From Pedobacter sp. HDW13 (GTDB lineage: Bacteria; Bacteroidota; Bacteroidia; Sphingobacteriales; Sphingobacteriaceae): DNA of 64,000 nt. The translations under genes were made by a program, and so were the position numbers. A model generated the notes under the pieces. It was given only the letters and a program-made list of their open reading frames with translations. It was not told where the DNA came from and ran no database searches. The DNA lies in contig NZ_CP049868.1 in assembly GCF_011303555.1 (NCBI RefSeq), positions 2,418,001 through 2,482,000 on the forward strand, read 5' to 3'. Shown here piece by piece: positions 27,796 to 37,346 of this stretch (position 1 is its first letter; each line of letters opens with the position of its first letter).

Positions 27796-28011
27796 ATGGC
27801 TAATTTTCAACTCACTTCTGAAACCGCATTTAAAGTAAAAACCAAATTCTTAAGGAAATACCGCGATCTGGCGAACGAACCTTTGGCATTTGAGCCCGGT
27901 AAAGAAGATCAACTGGTTGAAGACTTAATGCGCCTGGTTAAACGCGACCGTACCTACGTTGAGTTTACCATTCAGAAAGCACTGGCCGATACCAAGGGAA
28001 ACAGGCTTTAA
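27796..28011 (+). CDS. Small conserved-looking protein of unknown function
   Basis: The ATG at 27796 (MANFQLTSETAFKV) is preferred over an upstream TTG-type start because a -7 box lies just before it. The 71-residue product is charged and probably helical: KVKTKFLRKYRDLANEPLAF, then EDLMRLVKRDRTYVEFTIQKA. There is no signal peptide, membrane segment or known motif. It is a lone gene; the downstream esterase starts 89 bases later. I do not recognise the family. Confidence 0.6.
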   Translation: MANFQLTSETAFKVKTKFLRKYRDLANEPLAFEPGKEDQLVEDLMRLVKRDRTYVEFTIQKALADTKGNRL

Positions 28012-28100
28012 GATTCCAGTTTTCACTTTTCTAAGTACAACATATTTAAGCTTTTTGTTGTCAATTTAACGTACAGGCGCTCGCTCTACCTCGCTTTCTC

Positions 28101-28934
28101 ATGCAATTTGCATCTTTTATACTCGCATTCTTACTCTGGTTAAGTGCCCTTAAATTATCGGCACAACAACAGGCATTTAATGATGCTTTTCCTGATAGCC
28201 TAACATCAGCTCAAACCAGAAAACAATTAAACGACTTATCTGCGGATCAATATCTCAAACAAACTTTCATTAAAGGGGGTACATCGCTTAATTATAGATT
28301 GTTATTGCCGGAAAGTTATACCAGGCATTTAAAATATCCTCTGGTTATTACCTTTCATAACTCAACCAGGATAGGCACAGATAATGAAAGGCAATTAGAA
28401 CCATTGGCCAGAATTTGGTTGCGACAGGACATTCGCCAACAATACCCGGCATTCGTAATTGCTCCACAGTTTCAAACACGTTCATCCAATTATTATCTGG
28501 ATTCTGTACGGAATTGCCTGATCTCTAAACCATCAGAAGAGGTATATTTACTGTTGGAGTTGATCCGCGAGGTAAAAAATAAATATCCGCGGATAGACAC
28601 TAATCGCATTTATTTGGTGGGTTATTCCATGGGGGCATCTACCGCGCAAAACCTCATGAACATTGCACCAAAAATCTTTGCGGCAATGGTTTCTATTGCG
28701 GCTGTTCCCGATTTCTTAAATATAAATGGCATTCAGCGAAAACCTATTTGGTTAATTCATGGCCGGCAGGACAATGAAAATCCATACAGTGGAAGCGAAC
28801 ATTTATATCAGGAGGTGAGAGGTAATCCCAATTTGTGCTTTACCACTTATAACAAGTTAGATCATAACCTCATTACCATTCCGCTATTGCTCACGCCTCA
28901 AATACCCGCATGGCTGTTTGCCCGGCATAAATAA
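28101..28934 (+). CDS. Exported alpha/beta hydrolase (prolyl-oligopeptidase-like esterase)
   Basis: The 277-residue protein has a signal peptide (about 1-21, ending SALKLSAQ). The hydrolase core contains YPLVITFHNSTRIGTDN, a nucleophile elbow GYSMGAS and a late histidine in KLDHNLI, which together give the Ser and His of a catalytic triad. The aspartate is likely in the HGRQDNENPYSG segment. Related proteins are called phospholipase/carboxylesterase-like or PHB depolymerase-like. The native substrate cannot be told. It is followed by a long inverted repeat and then ctpA. Confidence 0.72.
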   Translation: MQFASFILAFLLWLSALKLSAQQQAFNDAFPDSLTSAQTRKQLNDLSADQYLKQTFIKGGTSLNYRLLLPESYTRHLKYPLVITFHNSTRIGTDNERQLEPLARIWLRQDIRQQYPAFVIAPQFQTRSSNYYLDSVRNCLISKPSEEVYLLLELIREVKNKYPRIDTNRIYLVGYSMGASTAQNLMNIAPKIFAAMVSIAAVPDFLNINGIQRKPIWLIHGRQDNENPYSGSEHLYQEVRGNPNLCFTTYNKLDHNLITIPLLLTPQIPAWLFARHK

Positions 28935-28958
28935 AAAAGCTTAGGCTATACATTACTA

Positions 28959-29009
28959 TTATTTGGGCGATTTTTTGCGTAACGCTTAATTTACGCCTGC
29001 CCCAAATAA
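28959..29009. repeat. Nested inverted repeat between the esterase gene and ctpA
   Basis: An outer stem (TTATTTGGG at 28959-28967 with CCCAAATAA at 29001-29009) encloses an inner stem (GCGTAA with TTACGC). It could end transcription of the esterase gene, although the T-rich stretch after it is short. The ctpA gene starts about 120 bases later. Confidence 0.55.
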
Positions 29010-29127
29010 GCTGTTTTTAATATTTATTGCTTTTTGTACATTTACGTTTCTACTAAAACGATAAATAATTTCCCCCATAAGCAGCCTTTTATTTAAATGC
29101 GCCTTTTGGGACTAAAATAATAAGGTT

Positions 29128-30819
29128 ATGAAGAAACTAAAATATAGTCTTTTAGCAGTTAGCCTGGGGGTGGCTGCTTTATCTTTTTCTTTCAAAGAAG
29201 ATTTATTTCTGGTTTCTAAAAACCTGGATATTTTTGCCTCCCTGTATAAAGAAATCAATATTAACTACGTTGATGATACCAATGCGCCAAAGTTGATGCG
29301 TACGGGAATTGATGCCATGCTCGATAGCCTGGATCCCTATACCGAATACGTTCCCGAATCGGAAATTGAAGATTATAAACTGAAATATGTAAGCACGCAG
29401 TACGGTGGTATTGGGGCCAGTACCGTTTTTATTGATGGTAAACTATTTATAAATGATATTAGCGAGGGCTATCCGGCATATAAAAGCGAAGTTAAACCGG
29501 GCGATCAGCTGGTAAGCATAAACGGAATTGTTGTTAAAGGTAAAGATCGTGCCGAAGTCAGTCAGTTGCTGCGCGGGCCAAAAGGCACCCCCGTTGATTT
29601 GCTGGTGATCAGGGATGGTAAAGAATTAACTAAAAAACTAACCCGCGAAGAAATTAAACAACCAAACGTTTCTTACTCGGGCATGGTGGGTGATGGTATC
29701 GGCTACATTAAACTTGATAAATTTTTAGAAAACTCAGGTCAGGAAGTTAAAGATGCTTTGCTAGCCATCCAGAAAGAAAATCCGAAAGGCGTAGTACTCG
29801 ACTTGAGAAATAATGGCGGAGGGATTTTGCAGGAAGCAGTTAAAATTGTGAACCTTTTTGTAAATAAAGACCAATTGGTGGTTACCCAAAAAGGTAAAAA
29901 TGTAGAAAAAACCCTTACCTATAAAACACTTTTTGCGCCAATTTCTACATCCGTGCCTTTAGTGGTACTGGTAAATGGAAATTCTGCGTCTGCTTCCGAA
30001 ATTGTAGCTGGCTCTTTGCAGGATTTAGACCGTGCCATAGTAATTGGCCAGCGCAGTTATGGCAAAGGTTTGGTGCAGCAAACATTTAACTTGCCTTACA
30101 ATAGTTTGGTAAAGGTAACCGTAGCTAAATATTATACCCCATCGGGGCGCTGTATCCAGAAATTAGATTACGCCCATAAAAATGCCGACGGTGTAGCCGA
30201 ACGCTTTGCCGATTCTACCATGGTGATGTACCAAACCAAAGCCGGTAGAAATGTATATAGTGGCAACGGCGTTTATCCTGATATTGTAGTGGAAGCTTCA
30301 AAGTTGAGTCCGATTACAATCTCTATGCTGAATAAAAATCTTTTCTTCAGTTATGCTAACCAGTACAAAAAGGAAAAACCAACTGTAGCTGCAGCAAAAA
30401 CCTTTCAACTTTCTGATGCCGATTATGCCGCATTTTCGGGCAGTTTGGCCGATAAGGATTTAACCTACCTGAGCCGCACCGAAAGATTACTCTCTGACCT
30501 GCGCGCAGAAGCTGAAAAGGAAAATAAATCGGCAGAAGTAAAAAGTGATCTCGAAAACCTGAAATATAAACTCACTTCTTCTAAAAAAACTGATTTGGTA
30601 AACCATAAAGCAGAAATTAAACGTGTGCTCGAAACCCAGATTGTAAGCCGTTACTTTTACGAAAAAGGAAGGATTGAGCAAAGTTTTCAATACGATAAAG
30701 AACTGGCTGCGGCGAAAAATCTGTTTACCAACCAAACCCAGATTTTAGCTATTTTAAAGGGCGACGGAAACTATAAAGTGATTGGAAAGCCTACAAAAGC
30801 AACAGCTTCAATTAATTAA
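29128..30819 (+). CDS. C-terminal processing peptidase, S41 family (CtpA/Prc)
   Basis: The 563-residue serine protease has an N-terminal hydrophobic segment (about 5-22), a PDZ domain (about 85-165, including YGGIGASTVFIDGKLFIND and GDQLVSINGIVVKGKDRAEV) and the S41 catalytic domain. The Ser-Lys dyad is visible as the serine in NGNSASASEIVAGSL and the lysine in QRSYGKGLVQ. Such proteases cleave the C-termini of envelope proteins in the periplasm. A C-terminal tail of about 150 residues with charged helices (about 415-563) is typical of Bacteroidetes members. The gene stands before the GH29 gene with a 24-base gap, though a functional link is unlikely. Confidence 0.93.
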   Translation: MKKLKYSLLAVSLGVAALSFSFKEDLFLVSKNLDIFASLYKEININYVDDTNAPKLMRTGIDAMLDSLDPYTEYVPESEIEDYKLKYVSTQYGGIGASTVFIDGKLFINDISEGYPAYKSEVKPGDQLVSINGIVVKGKDRAEVSQLLRGPKGTPVDLLVIRDGKELTKKLTREEIKQPNVSYSGMVGDGIGYIKLDKFLENSGQEVKDALLAIQKENPKGVVLDLRNNGGGILQEAVKIVNLFVNKDQLVVTQKGKNVEKTLTYKTLFAPISTSVPLVVLVNGNSASASEIVAGSLQDLDRAIVIGQRSYGKGLVQQTFNLPYNSLVKVTVAKYYTPSGRCIQKLDYAHKNADGVAERFADSTMVMYQTKAGRNVYSGNGVYPDIVVEASKLSPITISMLNKNLFFSYANQYKKEKPTVAAAKTFQLSDADYAAFSGSLADKDLTYLSRTERLLSDLRAEAEKENKSAEVKSDLENLKYKLTSSKKTDLVNHKAEIKRVLETQIVSRYFYEKGRIEQSFQYDKELAAAKNLFTNQTQILAILKGDGNYKVIGKPTKATASIN

Positions 30820-30843
30820 CCTAACCAAATTTTATCTTACCCA

Positions 30844-32172
30844 ATGAAAAAACTAGCATTTGTAGGCCTTATTCTGTTACTGGCTTTAGAGTTAAACGCA
30901 CAGGAATACACACCGGCAGCATCTAATTTAAAGCAAAGAACATGGTTTAACGATGCGCGGTTTGGCTTATTTATTCACTGGGGGCCATTTAGTATTCCGG
31001 GGAGTGGCGAATGGGTAATGAACGAAAGGAAGCTGACTGTACATAACTATACCAACCTGAAAGATTTTTTCAACCCCACAGCGTTTGATGCTGCACAATG
31101 GGTATCCATGGCCAAAAATGCGGGCATGAAATACATTACGCTAATTACAAGGCACCATGATGGTTTTAGCATGTGGGATACCAAATATTCGGATTTCAAC
31201 ATTGTGAACACGCCATATAAAAAAGATATTGTGAAAATGATGGCTGATGAATGCCATAAACAGGGTATACAACTTTACTTATATTATTCTTTGTTAGATT
31301 GGCGCCGTGAAGATTATCCGCATGAAACCGGGCGTACGGGCCAAAATTCGGGTAGAACGGGTAAAGGTGACTATGCCAGTTACCTGCAGTTTATGAAAAA
31401 TCAGCTTACCGAATTATTAACCAAATATGGCGAAATAGGTGGCATCTGGTTCGACGGTCATTGGGACCAGACGGCTCCCGAAGGTGAAAAAGACCGAACC
31501 TCGCGCATAGACTGGAAATATGATGAAATTTACAGCCTCATCCATAAATTACAGCCACAATGTATGATTGGGAATAACCACCACCTGAGTCCTTTTGCTG
31601 GCGAAGATTTCCAGATGTTTGAACGCGATCTTCCCGGAGAAAATAAGTCGGGATTAAGTTTTCAGAAAGCATCAGATAAACTTCCGTTAGAAACCTGCGA
31701 AACGATTTCAAATTCGTGGGGATATAATTTGAGCGATACCCATTACAAATCGAACAAAGAGTTGGTGAATATGCTGGTTAAAGCCGCCAGTTTAGGGTCA
31801 AACCTATTGCTTAACATCGGACCAATGCCAAATGGTAAAATCCAGCCCGAGTTTCAGGAGCGTTTGGCCGGCATGGGTGCCTGGCTAAAAGTTTATGGAG
31901 AGAGTATTTACAACACCAAAGCAGGGTTTATTAAGCCGCAGGCTTGGGGAAGTATTACCCAAACCGATAAAAATATCTATATCCACATTTTGGATGGTAA
32001 AACCACTACGCTCGATTTAGAAAACATTCCGGCTAAAAAAATTAAAAAAGCCTATTTGCTAAAAGATAAAACTGCGGTAAATTATACCCTTAAAAAGGGA
32101 AAACTGAGCATAAATACTACAGTGAGTAGTACCGAGCCAGACCATGTAATTGTATTGGATATCGGGAAATAA
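30844..32172 (+). CDS. Alpha-L-fucosidase (GH29)
   Basis: The 442-residue exported enzyme has a signal peptide (1-19, ending ALELNA). Its GH29 domain contains RFGLFIHWGPFS (39-50), ITRHHDGFSMWDT (101-113) and the nucleophile D204 in GGIWFDGHWD. It releases alpha-linked L-fucose from glycoconjugates in the periplasm or on the cell surface by a retaining mechanism. It is the first of three co-directional glycoside hydrolases (GH29, GH92, GH2), which fits trimming of fucosylated, mannose-rich glycans. A C-terminal beta-domain (about 370-440) ends the protein. Confidence 0.9.
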   Translation: MKKLAFVGLILLLALELNAQEYTPAASNLKQRTWFNDARFGLFIHWGPFSIPGSGEWVMNERKLTVHNYTNLKDFFNPTAFDAAQWVSMAKNAGMKYITLITRHHDGFSMWDTKYSDFNIVNTPYKKDIVKMMADECHKQGIQLYLYYSLLDWRREDYPHETGRTGQNSGRTGKGDYASYLQFMKNQLTELLTKYGEIGGIWFDGHWDQTAPEGEKDRTSRIDWKYDEIYSLIHKLQPQCMIGNNHHLSPFAGEDFQMFERDLPGENKSGLSFQKASDKLPLETCETISNSWGYNLSDTHYKSNKELVNMLVKAASLGSNLLLNIGPMPNGKIQPEFQERLAGMGAWLKVYGESIYNTKAGFIKPQAWGSITQTDKNIYIHILDGKTTTLDLENIPAKKIKKAYLLKDKTAVNYTLKKGKLSINTTVSSTEPDHVIVLDIGK

Positions 32173-32230
32173 ATGGTTTGTGCTATTATAGCTTAGATGT
32201 AATTCTTTTTCATTTTAAATGAAAATTAAC

Positions 32231-32244
32231 GTAAAACGTTTTAC
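32231..32244. promoter_or_regulatory. Candidate LacI-family operator upstream of the GH92 gene
   Basis: GTAAAACGTTTTAC is a perfect 14-bp palindrome with a central CG, 35 bases before the GH92 start. It shares the core AAACGTTT with the palindrome between nagB and anmK. Confidence 0.6.
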
Positions 32245-32279
32245 TTTTAGGGCTTTAAAATCTATCGTAGGACAGAACC

Positions 32280-34538
32280 ATGCATTTCAACAAAATCTCA
32301 TCCATTCTATTTTTAACTGCCTCTTTATGTGTTAATCAGGCCTTTGCGCAGCAAAAAACTAAATTAACCCAGTATATCGATCCGCTAATTGGCTCGGCAA
32401 AACACGGGCACGTTTTTGTGGGCGCCAATGTGCCTTTTGGCGCAGTACAGCTCGGACCCAATAACATTTTCGAAGGCTGGGACTGGTGCAGCGGTTACAA
32501 TTATGTGGGTAACACGATTACCGGTTTTGCACATACCCATTTGAGCGGCACGGGCATCGGCGATTTAGGCGATATTTCGATTATGCCAGCAACAGGGAAA
32601 ACCTTGTTAGAAAAGGGTAAAACGGCCAACGATCCGGCAGGTTATCTATCTACCTTTTCGCACCAAAATGAAGTAGCTAAGGCCGGTTATTATAGTGTAT
32701 TGTTAGATAAATATGGAATCAAGGCCGAATTAACGGCTACCGAAAGAGTAGGGTTTCACCAATATACCTTTAAAAATGCGTCCGAAACGCCGCATATTAT
32801 CATCGATTTAATTGAAGGGATTGGCTGGGATGCTCCGGTATCGGCCTCTTTTAAACAGCTCGATGCCATGACTATTGTTGGGCACAGAAATTCGAAAGGT
32901 TGGTCCAGCGATCAACGCTTGTATTTTGTAATCAAGCTTTCTCAACCGGTTAAAGCCATTACTTTATATGATAGTACTGTTGTTAAAAGCGGAAAAGCAT
33001 TAACCGGTAAAAAGCTGAAAGCTGTTGTCGATTTTGCTGCAATAAATAATGGCAAACTGCAGATTAAAGTGGCACTTTCGCCGGTAAGTATCGATAATGC
33101 TATTTTAAACTTAAAAACAGAGCTACCCAATTGGGATTTTGCCGCAACAGTTAAAAAAAGCGATGCTAAATGGGAAAAAGAACTGGTCAAAGTGAAAATT
33201 GATGCTTCTAATAACACCAAAAAAGTATTTTATACAGCTTTGTACCATACCATGGTTGCGCCTTCACTGTTTAACGATGTCAATAAAGATTACCTCGGCA
33301 CAGATAAAAAGGTTTACAAAAAAGCCGGCTTTAATAATTTAACTACTTTTTCGTTGTGGGATACTTACCGTGCAGCCAATCCGTTGTTTACTATCCTGCA
33401 CCAGGATAAGGTGAACGATGTGGTGAATACTATGCTGGCCATTTACAAACAGCAGGGTAAACTACCTGTTTGGCATTTAATGGGAAGCGAAACCAATACC
33501 ATGGTTGGCTACCACGCTGTACCGGTTATTGTTGATGCCTATTTGAAAGGATACCGCGGTTTTGATGTAAACCTGGCTTATGCAGCGGTGAAACAATCGG
33601 CCATGCAGAAAACAGATGGCATTGAGTACATCCAGGAGCTAAAATATATTCCTGCCGATAAGGTAAACGAATCGGTTGGTAAAGCTTTGGAATATGCGAT
33701 TGATGATTACTGTATTGCGCTGATGGCTAAAGCACTGAACAAAACCGCCGATTACAACTATTTCAACAAAAGAGCAAAGTTATACTGCCAGTATTTCGAT
33801 CCTAATGTTCAGTTTATGCGTGGTAAACTGGCCAATGGAAACTGGAGAAGCCCATTCGATCCTTTTTCATCTAAACACCGTGAAGATGATTATGTAGAAG
33901 GCAATGCCTGGCAGTACACCTGGCTGGTGCCTCAGGATGTTGAAGGACTGATTAATCTTTTTGGAGGTGATAAACCTTTTATCAATAAGCTCGATTCGCT
34001 GTTTACCTTACCTTTAGATTTGGGAACCAATGGTTCGCCTGATATCAGTGGTTTGATTGGTAATTATGCACAAGGAAATGAACCCAACCACCACATTACT
34101 TATTTATATACTTACGCAGGTCAGCCCTGGAAAACGGCCGATCTGATCCGCAAAATAGATAAAGACTTTTATTCGGCTAAGCCCGATGGTTTGTGCGGTA
34201 ATGAAGATGTAGGGCAAATGAGTGCCTGGTATGTTTTCAACGCTATGGGTTTTTATCCGGTAAATCCTGCAAATGGTGCTTATGTTTTTGGCACACCATT
34301 AATTAACGAAGCCAGCATTGCGCTTAGAGGAAGCAAAAAGTTCGATATTAAAGTAATCGGAAATAGTACCGACAATAAATACATTCAGAAAATTGTGCTA
34401 AACGGCAAGCCTTATACCAAATCATTTATTTTACACAAAGCGATTATGGCTGGTGGAAATATGCAGATTTATATGGGCAACAAGCCATCGGCAACCTGGG
34501 GTGTAAAAACTGAAGACAGGCCTGTACCAACCAAATAA
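32280..34538 (+). CDS. GH92 family alpha-mannosidase
   Basis: The 752-residue exported enzyme has a signal peptide (about 1-24, ending NQAFAQ). The family start is YIDPLIGSAKHGHVFVGANV with the following GWDWCSGYNY and FAHTHLSGTG. The catalytic (alpha/alpha)6 domain has SLWDTYRAANPL, YVEGNAWQYTWLVPQD and CGNEDVGQMSAWYVFNAMGF, where acidic residues act as acid, base and calcium ligands. GH92 enzymes remove alpha-linked mannose from N-glycans or yeast mannan. It lies between GH29 and GH2 genes with gaps of about 107 bases. A LacI-like operator lies upstream. Confidence 0.93.
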   Translation: MHFNKISSILFLTASLCVNQAFAQQKTKLTQYIDPLIGSAKHGHVFVGANVPFGAVQLGPNNIFEGWDWCSGYNYVGNTITGFAHTHLSGTGIGDLGDISIMPATGKTLLEKGKTANDPAGYLSTFSHQNEVAKAGYYSVLLDKYGIKAELTATERVGFHQYTFKNASETPHIIIDLIEGIGWDAPVSASFKQLDAMTIVGHRNSKGWSSDQRLYFVIKLSQPVKAITLYDSTVVKSGKALTGKKLKAVVDFAAINNGKLQIKVALSPVSIDNAILNLKTELPNWDFAATVKKSDAKWEKELVKVKIDASNNTKKVFYTALYHTMVAPSLFNDVNKDYLGTDKKVYKKAGFNNLTTFSLWDTYRAANPLFTILHQDKVNDVVNTMLAIYKQQGKLPVWHLMGSETNTMVGYHAVPVIVDAYLKGYRGFDVNLAYAAVKQSAMQKTDGIEYIQELKYIPADKVNESVGKALEYAIDDYCIALMAKALNKTADYNYFNKRAKLYCQYFDPNVQFMRGKLANGNWRSPFDPFSSKHREDDYVEGNAWQYTWLVPQDVEGLINLFGGDKPFINKLDSLFTLPLDLGTNGSPDISGLIGNYAQGNEPNHHITYLYTYAGQPWKTADLIRKIDKDFYSAKPDGLCGNEDVGQMSAWYVFNAMGFYPVNPANGAYVFGTPLINEASIALRGSKKFDIKVIGNSTDNKYIQKIVLNGKPYTKSFILHKAIMAGGNMQIYMGNKPSATWGVKTEDRPVPTK

Positions 34539-34645
34539 TATAAGTATGATTAAATTAGCGGATGCTTGAATGACTAGAAATATCCTACTCATTCAAACAT
34601 CCGCTCATTCATTCCAATAAATCACTCATTCAATAATTAATAATA

Positions 34646-37249
34646 ATGAAGAAAATATTTCTACTTCTTTTATGCTGCTCGGGTTTAATCGCAGGTGCGC
34701 AGCAGCGTTACGAATTAAATTCGGGATGGATTTGTACCAATGTCAAAGATATAAAATCAGATGGTGCAGCAATTTCTAAAACAGGTTTCGCGCTCAATAA
34801 CTGGATGCCAGCTACAGTGCCCGGAACGGTGCTTACCACTTTGCTGAACAACAAAAAAGTGCCCGATCCATTTTATGGCATGAACAACGAAATGATTGCC
34901 GATGTTTACCACACGGGTAACGAGCATTATACGTATTGGTTTGTAAAAGATTTTGACGAGCGTGCAACAGGTAATGAGCAGGTTTGGCTACAGTTTAGAG
35001 GGATTAATTACAAAGCCGAAATTTATTTGAATGGCAAAAAGGTAAATCCTAAAACCCAGGTAGGGATGCATATACGGGCGCAGTACAATATTACCAAACT
35101 ACTTGCAGCTAGTGGTAAAAACAGATTGGCTGTAATTGTTTATCCGCCTGATTTTCCAGGCAATCCTAATGGTGGCCAGGGTGGCGACGGAACCATTGCC
35201 AAAGGTTTAACTACACAATATACTGCTGGCTGGGACTGGATTCAACCCACCCGCGATCGTAATACCGGTATTTGGGACAAGGTTACCATCGAAAAAACCA
35301 AAAGTATCAATCTCCAAAATCCACATGTGGTTACTTTGGTTCCGGGTAAAAGATTAGCAACAGGTAAGCAAAACCCGGCAACGGTGAAGGTTACTGTTGA
35401 GGTAGAAAACCCAACCAGCAACGCTGTTTCTGGTACACTGCAATACGAAATAGCAGGAAAGATAATTAAACAGCCTGCAACAATTGCCGCCAACCAAACT
35501 ACTACTGTTAAGCTTTCAGATTTACAAATCGAGAACCCCAAATTGTGGTGGCCAAGTGGCTATGGCGATCAAAACCTTTACGATTTAAAGATCAGGTTTA
35601 TTGCCTCAGCACAGGTACTGGATCAGGAAGCGCTTAAAGTGGGTATCCGCCAGATTGATAATATCTGGAACGACCATACCAAAAGCATGGGCACATTTGT
35701 AAATGGCCAAAAGATTTTTATTAAAGGCGGTAACTGGATTATTTCTGATGCGATGTTGCGTTTTACCGATGCGCGCTACGATGCTGAAGTACGTTACCAC
35801 AAAGATATGAACCTGAACCTGATCAGGATTTGGGGCGGGGCAATTTTGGAAAGACCAGAGTTTTACAATGCCTGCGATAAATATGGTTTATTGGTTTTTC
35901 AGGATTTTTGGTTTAGCGGCGATTGTAATGGCCGCTGGGTAGATCCGATGAAAAAAGAAGATCAATGGACTAGAAGAAACTATCCAGACGATCATCCTTT
36001 GGTTTTAACGGCTATTGAAGATCAGATTAAACTCATCAGAAACCATGCTTCACTTGCGTTTTGGTGCGGCGGAAACGAAATTACCCCACCTGATGATATT
36101 TTAAATCCTTTGAAAAATGATATTCTTCCGAGGTTAGACGGAACACGTCAGTTTTTCGATTTCTCTAACAGCGATGAAATGTCGTACAATTCCATTGGTG
36201 GTAACGGCGACGGTCCTTATGGCATTCAGGATATTAAAACCTTTTGGGGAACACAGACATTCCCTTACAACTCTGAGGTGGGTTCGGTAGGGGTAGGCGA
36301 CTACGCTTCTTTACTTCGCTTTATTCCGGAGAAAAACCTGGTTGCACCACAATATAAAGCCAAGCCAGATTCGGTATGGGATTATCACAAATACATTTCT
36401 TACGAGCAATATCTTAATCCTTATGGTAAACCAAAAGATGCTAAAGATTTTGCCATGAAAGCACAACTGGCCAATTACGATCAGTACCGCGCTTTAATGG
36501 AAGGTTTCTCGAACAAAATGTGGGATTGGTATACCGGTTCCATCATCTGGAAAACCCAAAACCCGTGGACAGCCATGCGCGGACAGATGTACGATTATTA
36601 CCTTGACCCGAATGCCTGTTTATATGGTTTAAGAAAAGGTAGCGAGCCCCTGCACGTAATGATGAACCCTTTGGATAGTATGGTAACCATCGTAAACAAT
36701 GGCTTTACCACCCGCAACAACTTAATGGTGCAGGCTAAAGCCTACGATATGGATGGGAAAGATTATTTCTACTCACAGGTATTTAATTCAGTTGGTCCAT
36801 CATCGGTTAGAAGGTTGTTCCCTTTAAATGAGTTTTTAACCAAGCTTGATAAAAAAGAAGGCGTATTTGTTTCGTTAAGAATTTTGGATCAGCAGCAAAA
36901 CATATTGAGCGAAAATATTTACTGGCTGCCTGGAAAAGATGGCGAATATTCTGGCCTGAAAAATATAAAACAGGCACCATTAAAAGTTGCTGCGGTTAAA
37001 AAGAATGGTAAGGTAGAAGTTACCTTAAGCAATGCTTCAGGAAATCCGGTTGCATTTTTCAATCGGGTAGCCTTAATTAACGGTAACAGCAACGAAAGGA
37101 TATTACCCGCATTTTACGACGATAACTATGTGAGTATTTTACCGGGTGAAAGTAAAACCGTTACGGTAGAATATACAGATACACAAAATAATTTAGCTGT
37201 TGAGGTATATGGCTGGAATGTTGCTGCGCAAAAAGTGAATGTTCAGTAG
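34646..37249 (+). CDS. GH2 family glycoside hydrolase (beta-mannosidase or exo-beta-glucosaminidase type)
   Basis: The 867-residue exported enzyme has a signal peptide (1-18, ending LIAGAQ). GH2 domains follow in order: jelly-roll (about 20-200), immunoglobulin-like (about 210-330) and TIM barrel (from about 340, with IKGGNWIISDAMLRF, NLIRIWGGAILE and FWCGGNEI). The glutamate in GGNE is the acid/base. C-terminal Ig-like domains finish the protein. The GGNWI and WGGAILE segments are shared by beta-mannosidases and CsxA-like exo-beta-glucosaminidases, so the substrate is not settled. The neighbouring GH29 and GH92 genes favour N-glycan core or mannan degradation. A double hairpin follows. Confidence 0.88.
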   Translation: MKKIFLLLLCCSGLIAGAQQRYELNSGWICTNVKDIKSDGAAISKTGFALNNWMPATVPGTVLTTLLNNKKVPDPFYGMNNEMIADVYHTGNEHYTYWFVKDFDERATGNEQVWLQFRGINYKAEIYLNGKKVNPKTQVGMHIRAQYNITKLLAASGKNRLAVIVYPPDFPGNPNGGQGGDGTIAKGLTTQYTAGWDWIQPTRDRNTGIWDKVTIEKTKSINLQNPHVVTLVPGKRLATGKQNPATVKVTVEVENPTSNAVSGTLQYEIAGKIIKQPATIAANQTTTVKLSDLQIENPKLWWPSGYGDQNLYDLKIRFIASAQVLDQEALKVGIRQIDNIWNDHTKSMGTFVNGQKIFIKGGNWIISDAMLRFTDARYDAEVRYHKDMNLNLIRIWGGAILERPEFYNACDKYGLLVFQDFWFSGDCNGRWVDPMKKEDQWTRRNYPDDHPLVLTAIEDQIKLIRNHASLAFWCGGNEITPPDDILNPLKNDILPRLDGTRQFFDFSNSDEMSYNSIGGNGDGPYGIQDIKTFWGTQTFPYNSEVGSVGVGDYASLLRFIPEKNLVAPQYKAKPDSVWDYHKYISYEQYLNPYGKPKDAKDFAMKAQLANYDQYRALMEGFSNKMWDWYTGSIIWKTQNPWTAMRGQMYDYYLDPNACLYGLRKGSEPLHVMMNPLDSMVTIVNNGFTTRNNLMVQAKAYDMDGKDYFYSQVFNSVGPSSVRRLFPLNEFLTKLDKKEGVFVSLRILDQQQNILSENIYWLPGKDGEYSGLKNIKQAPLKVAAVKKNGKVEVTLSNASGNPVAFFNRVALINGNSNERILPAFYDDNYVSILPGESKTVTVEYTDTQNNLAVEVYGWNVAAQKVNVQ

Positions 37250-37258
37250 AAAAGAGAA

Positions 37259-37289
37259 GACCTCACAGGTTTTTAAAACCTGTGAGGTC
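37259..37289. repeat. Perfect palindromic hairpin after the GH2 gene
   Basis: GACCTCACAGGTTTT and AAAACCTGTGAGGTC form a perfect 15-bp stem around one T. From general familiarity, this exact kind of palindrome is abundant between genes in Bacteroidetes. Here it may end transcription together with the next hairpin. Confidence 0.75.
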
Positions 37290-37297
37290 TGAAATAG

Positions 37298-37332
37298 AAA
37301 AGGCGATACTTTTGGTATCGCCTTTTCTATTT
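37298..37332. terminator. Bidirectional terminator between the GH2 and ferredoxin genes
   Basis: AAAAGGCGATACT and GGTATCGCCTTTT form a 12-bp stem with a short T-rich loop, followed by CTATTTT on the plus strand. The mirrored A-tract serves the minus-strand ferredoxin gene. Confidence 0.85.
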
Positions 37333-37346
37333 TATGTAGTTTGCAA

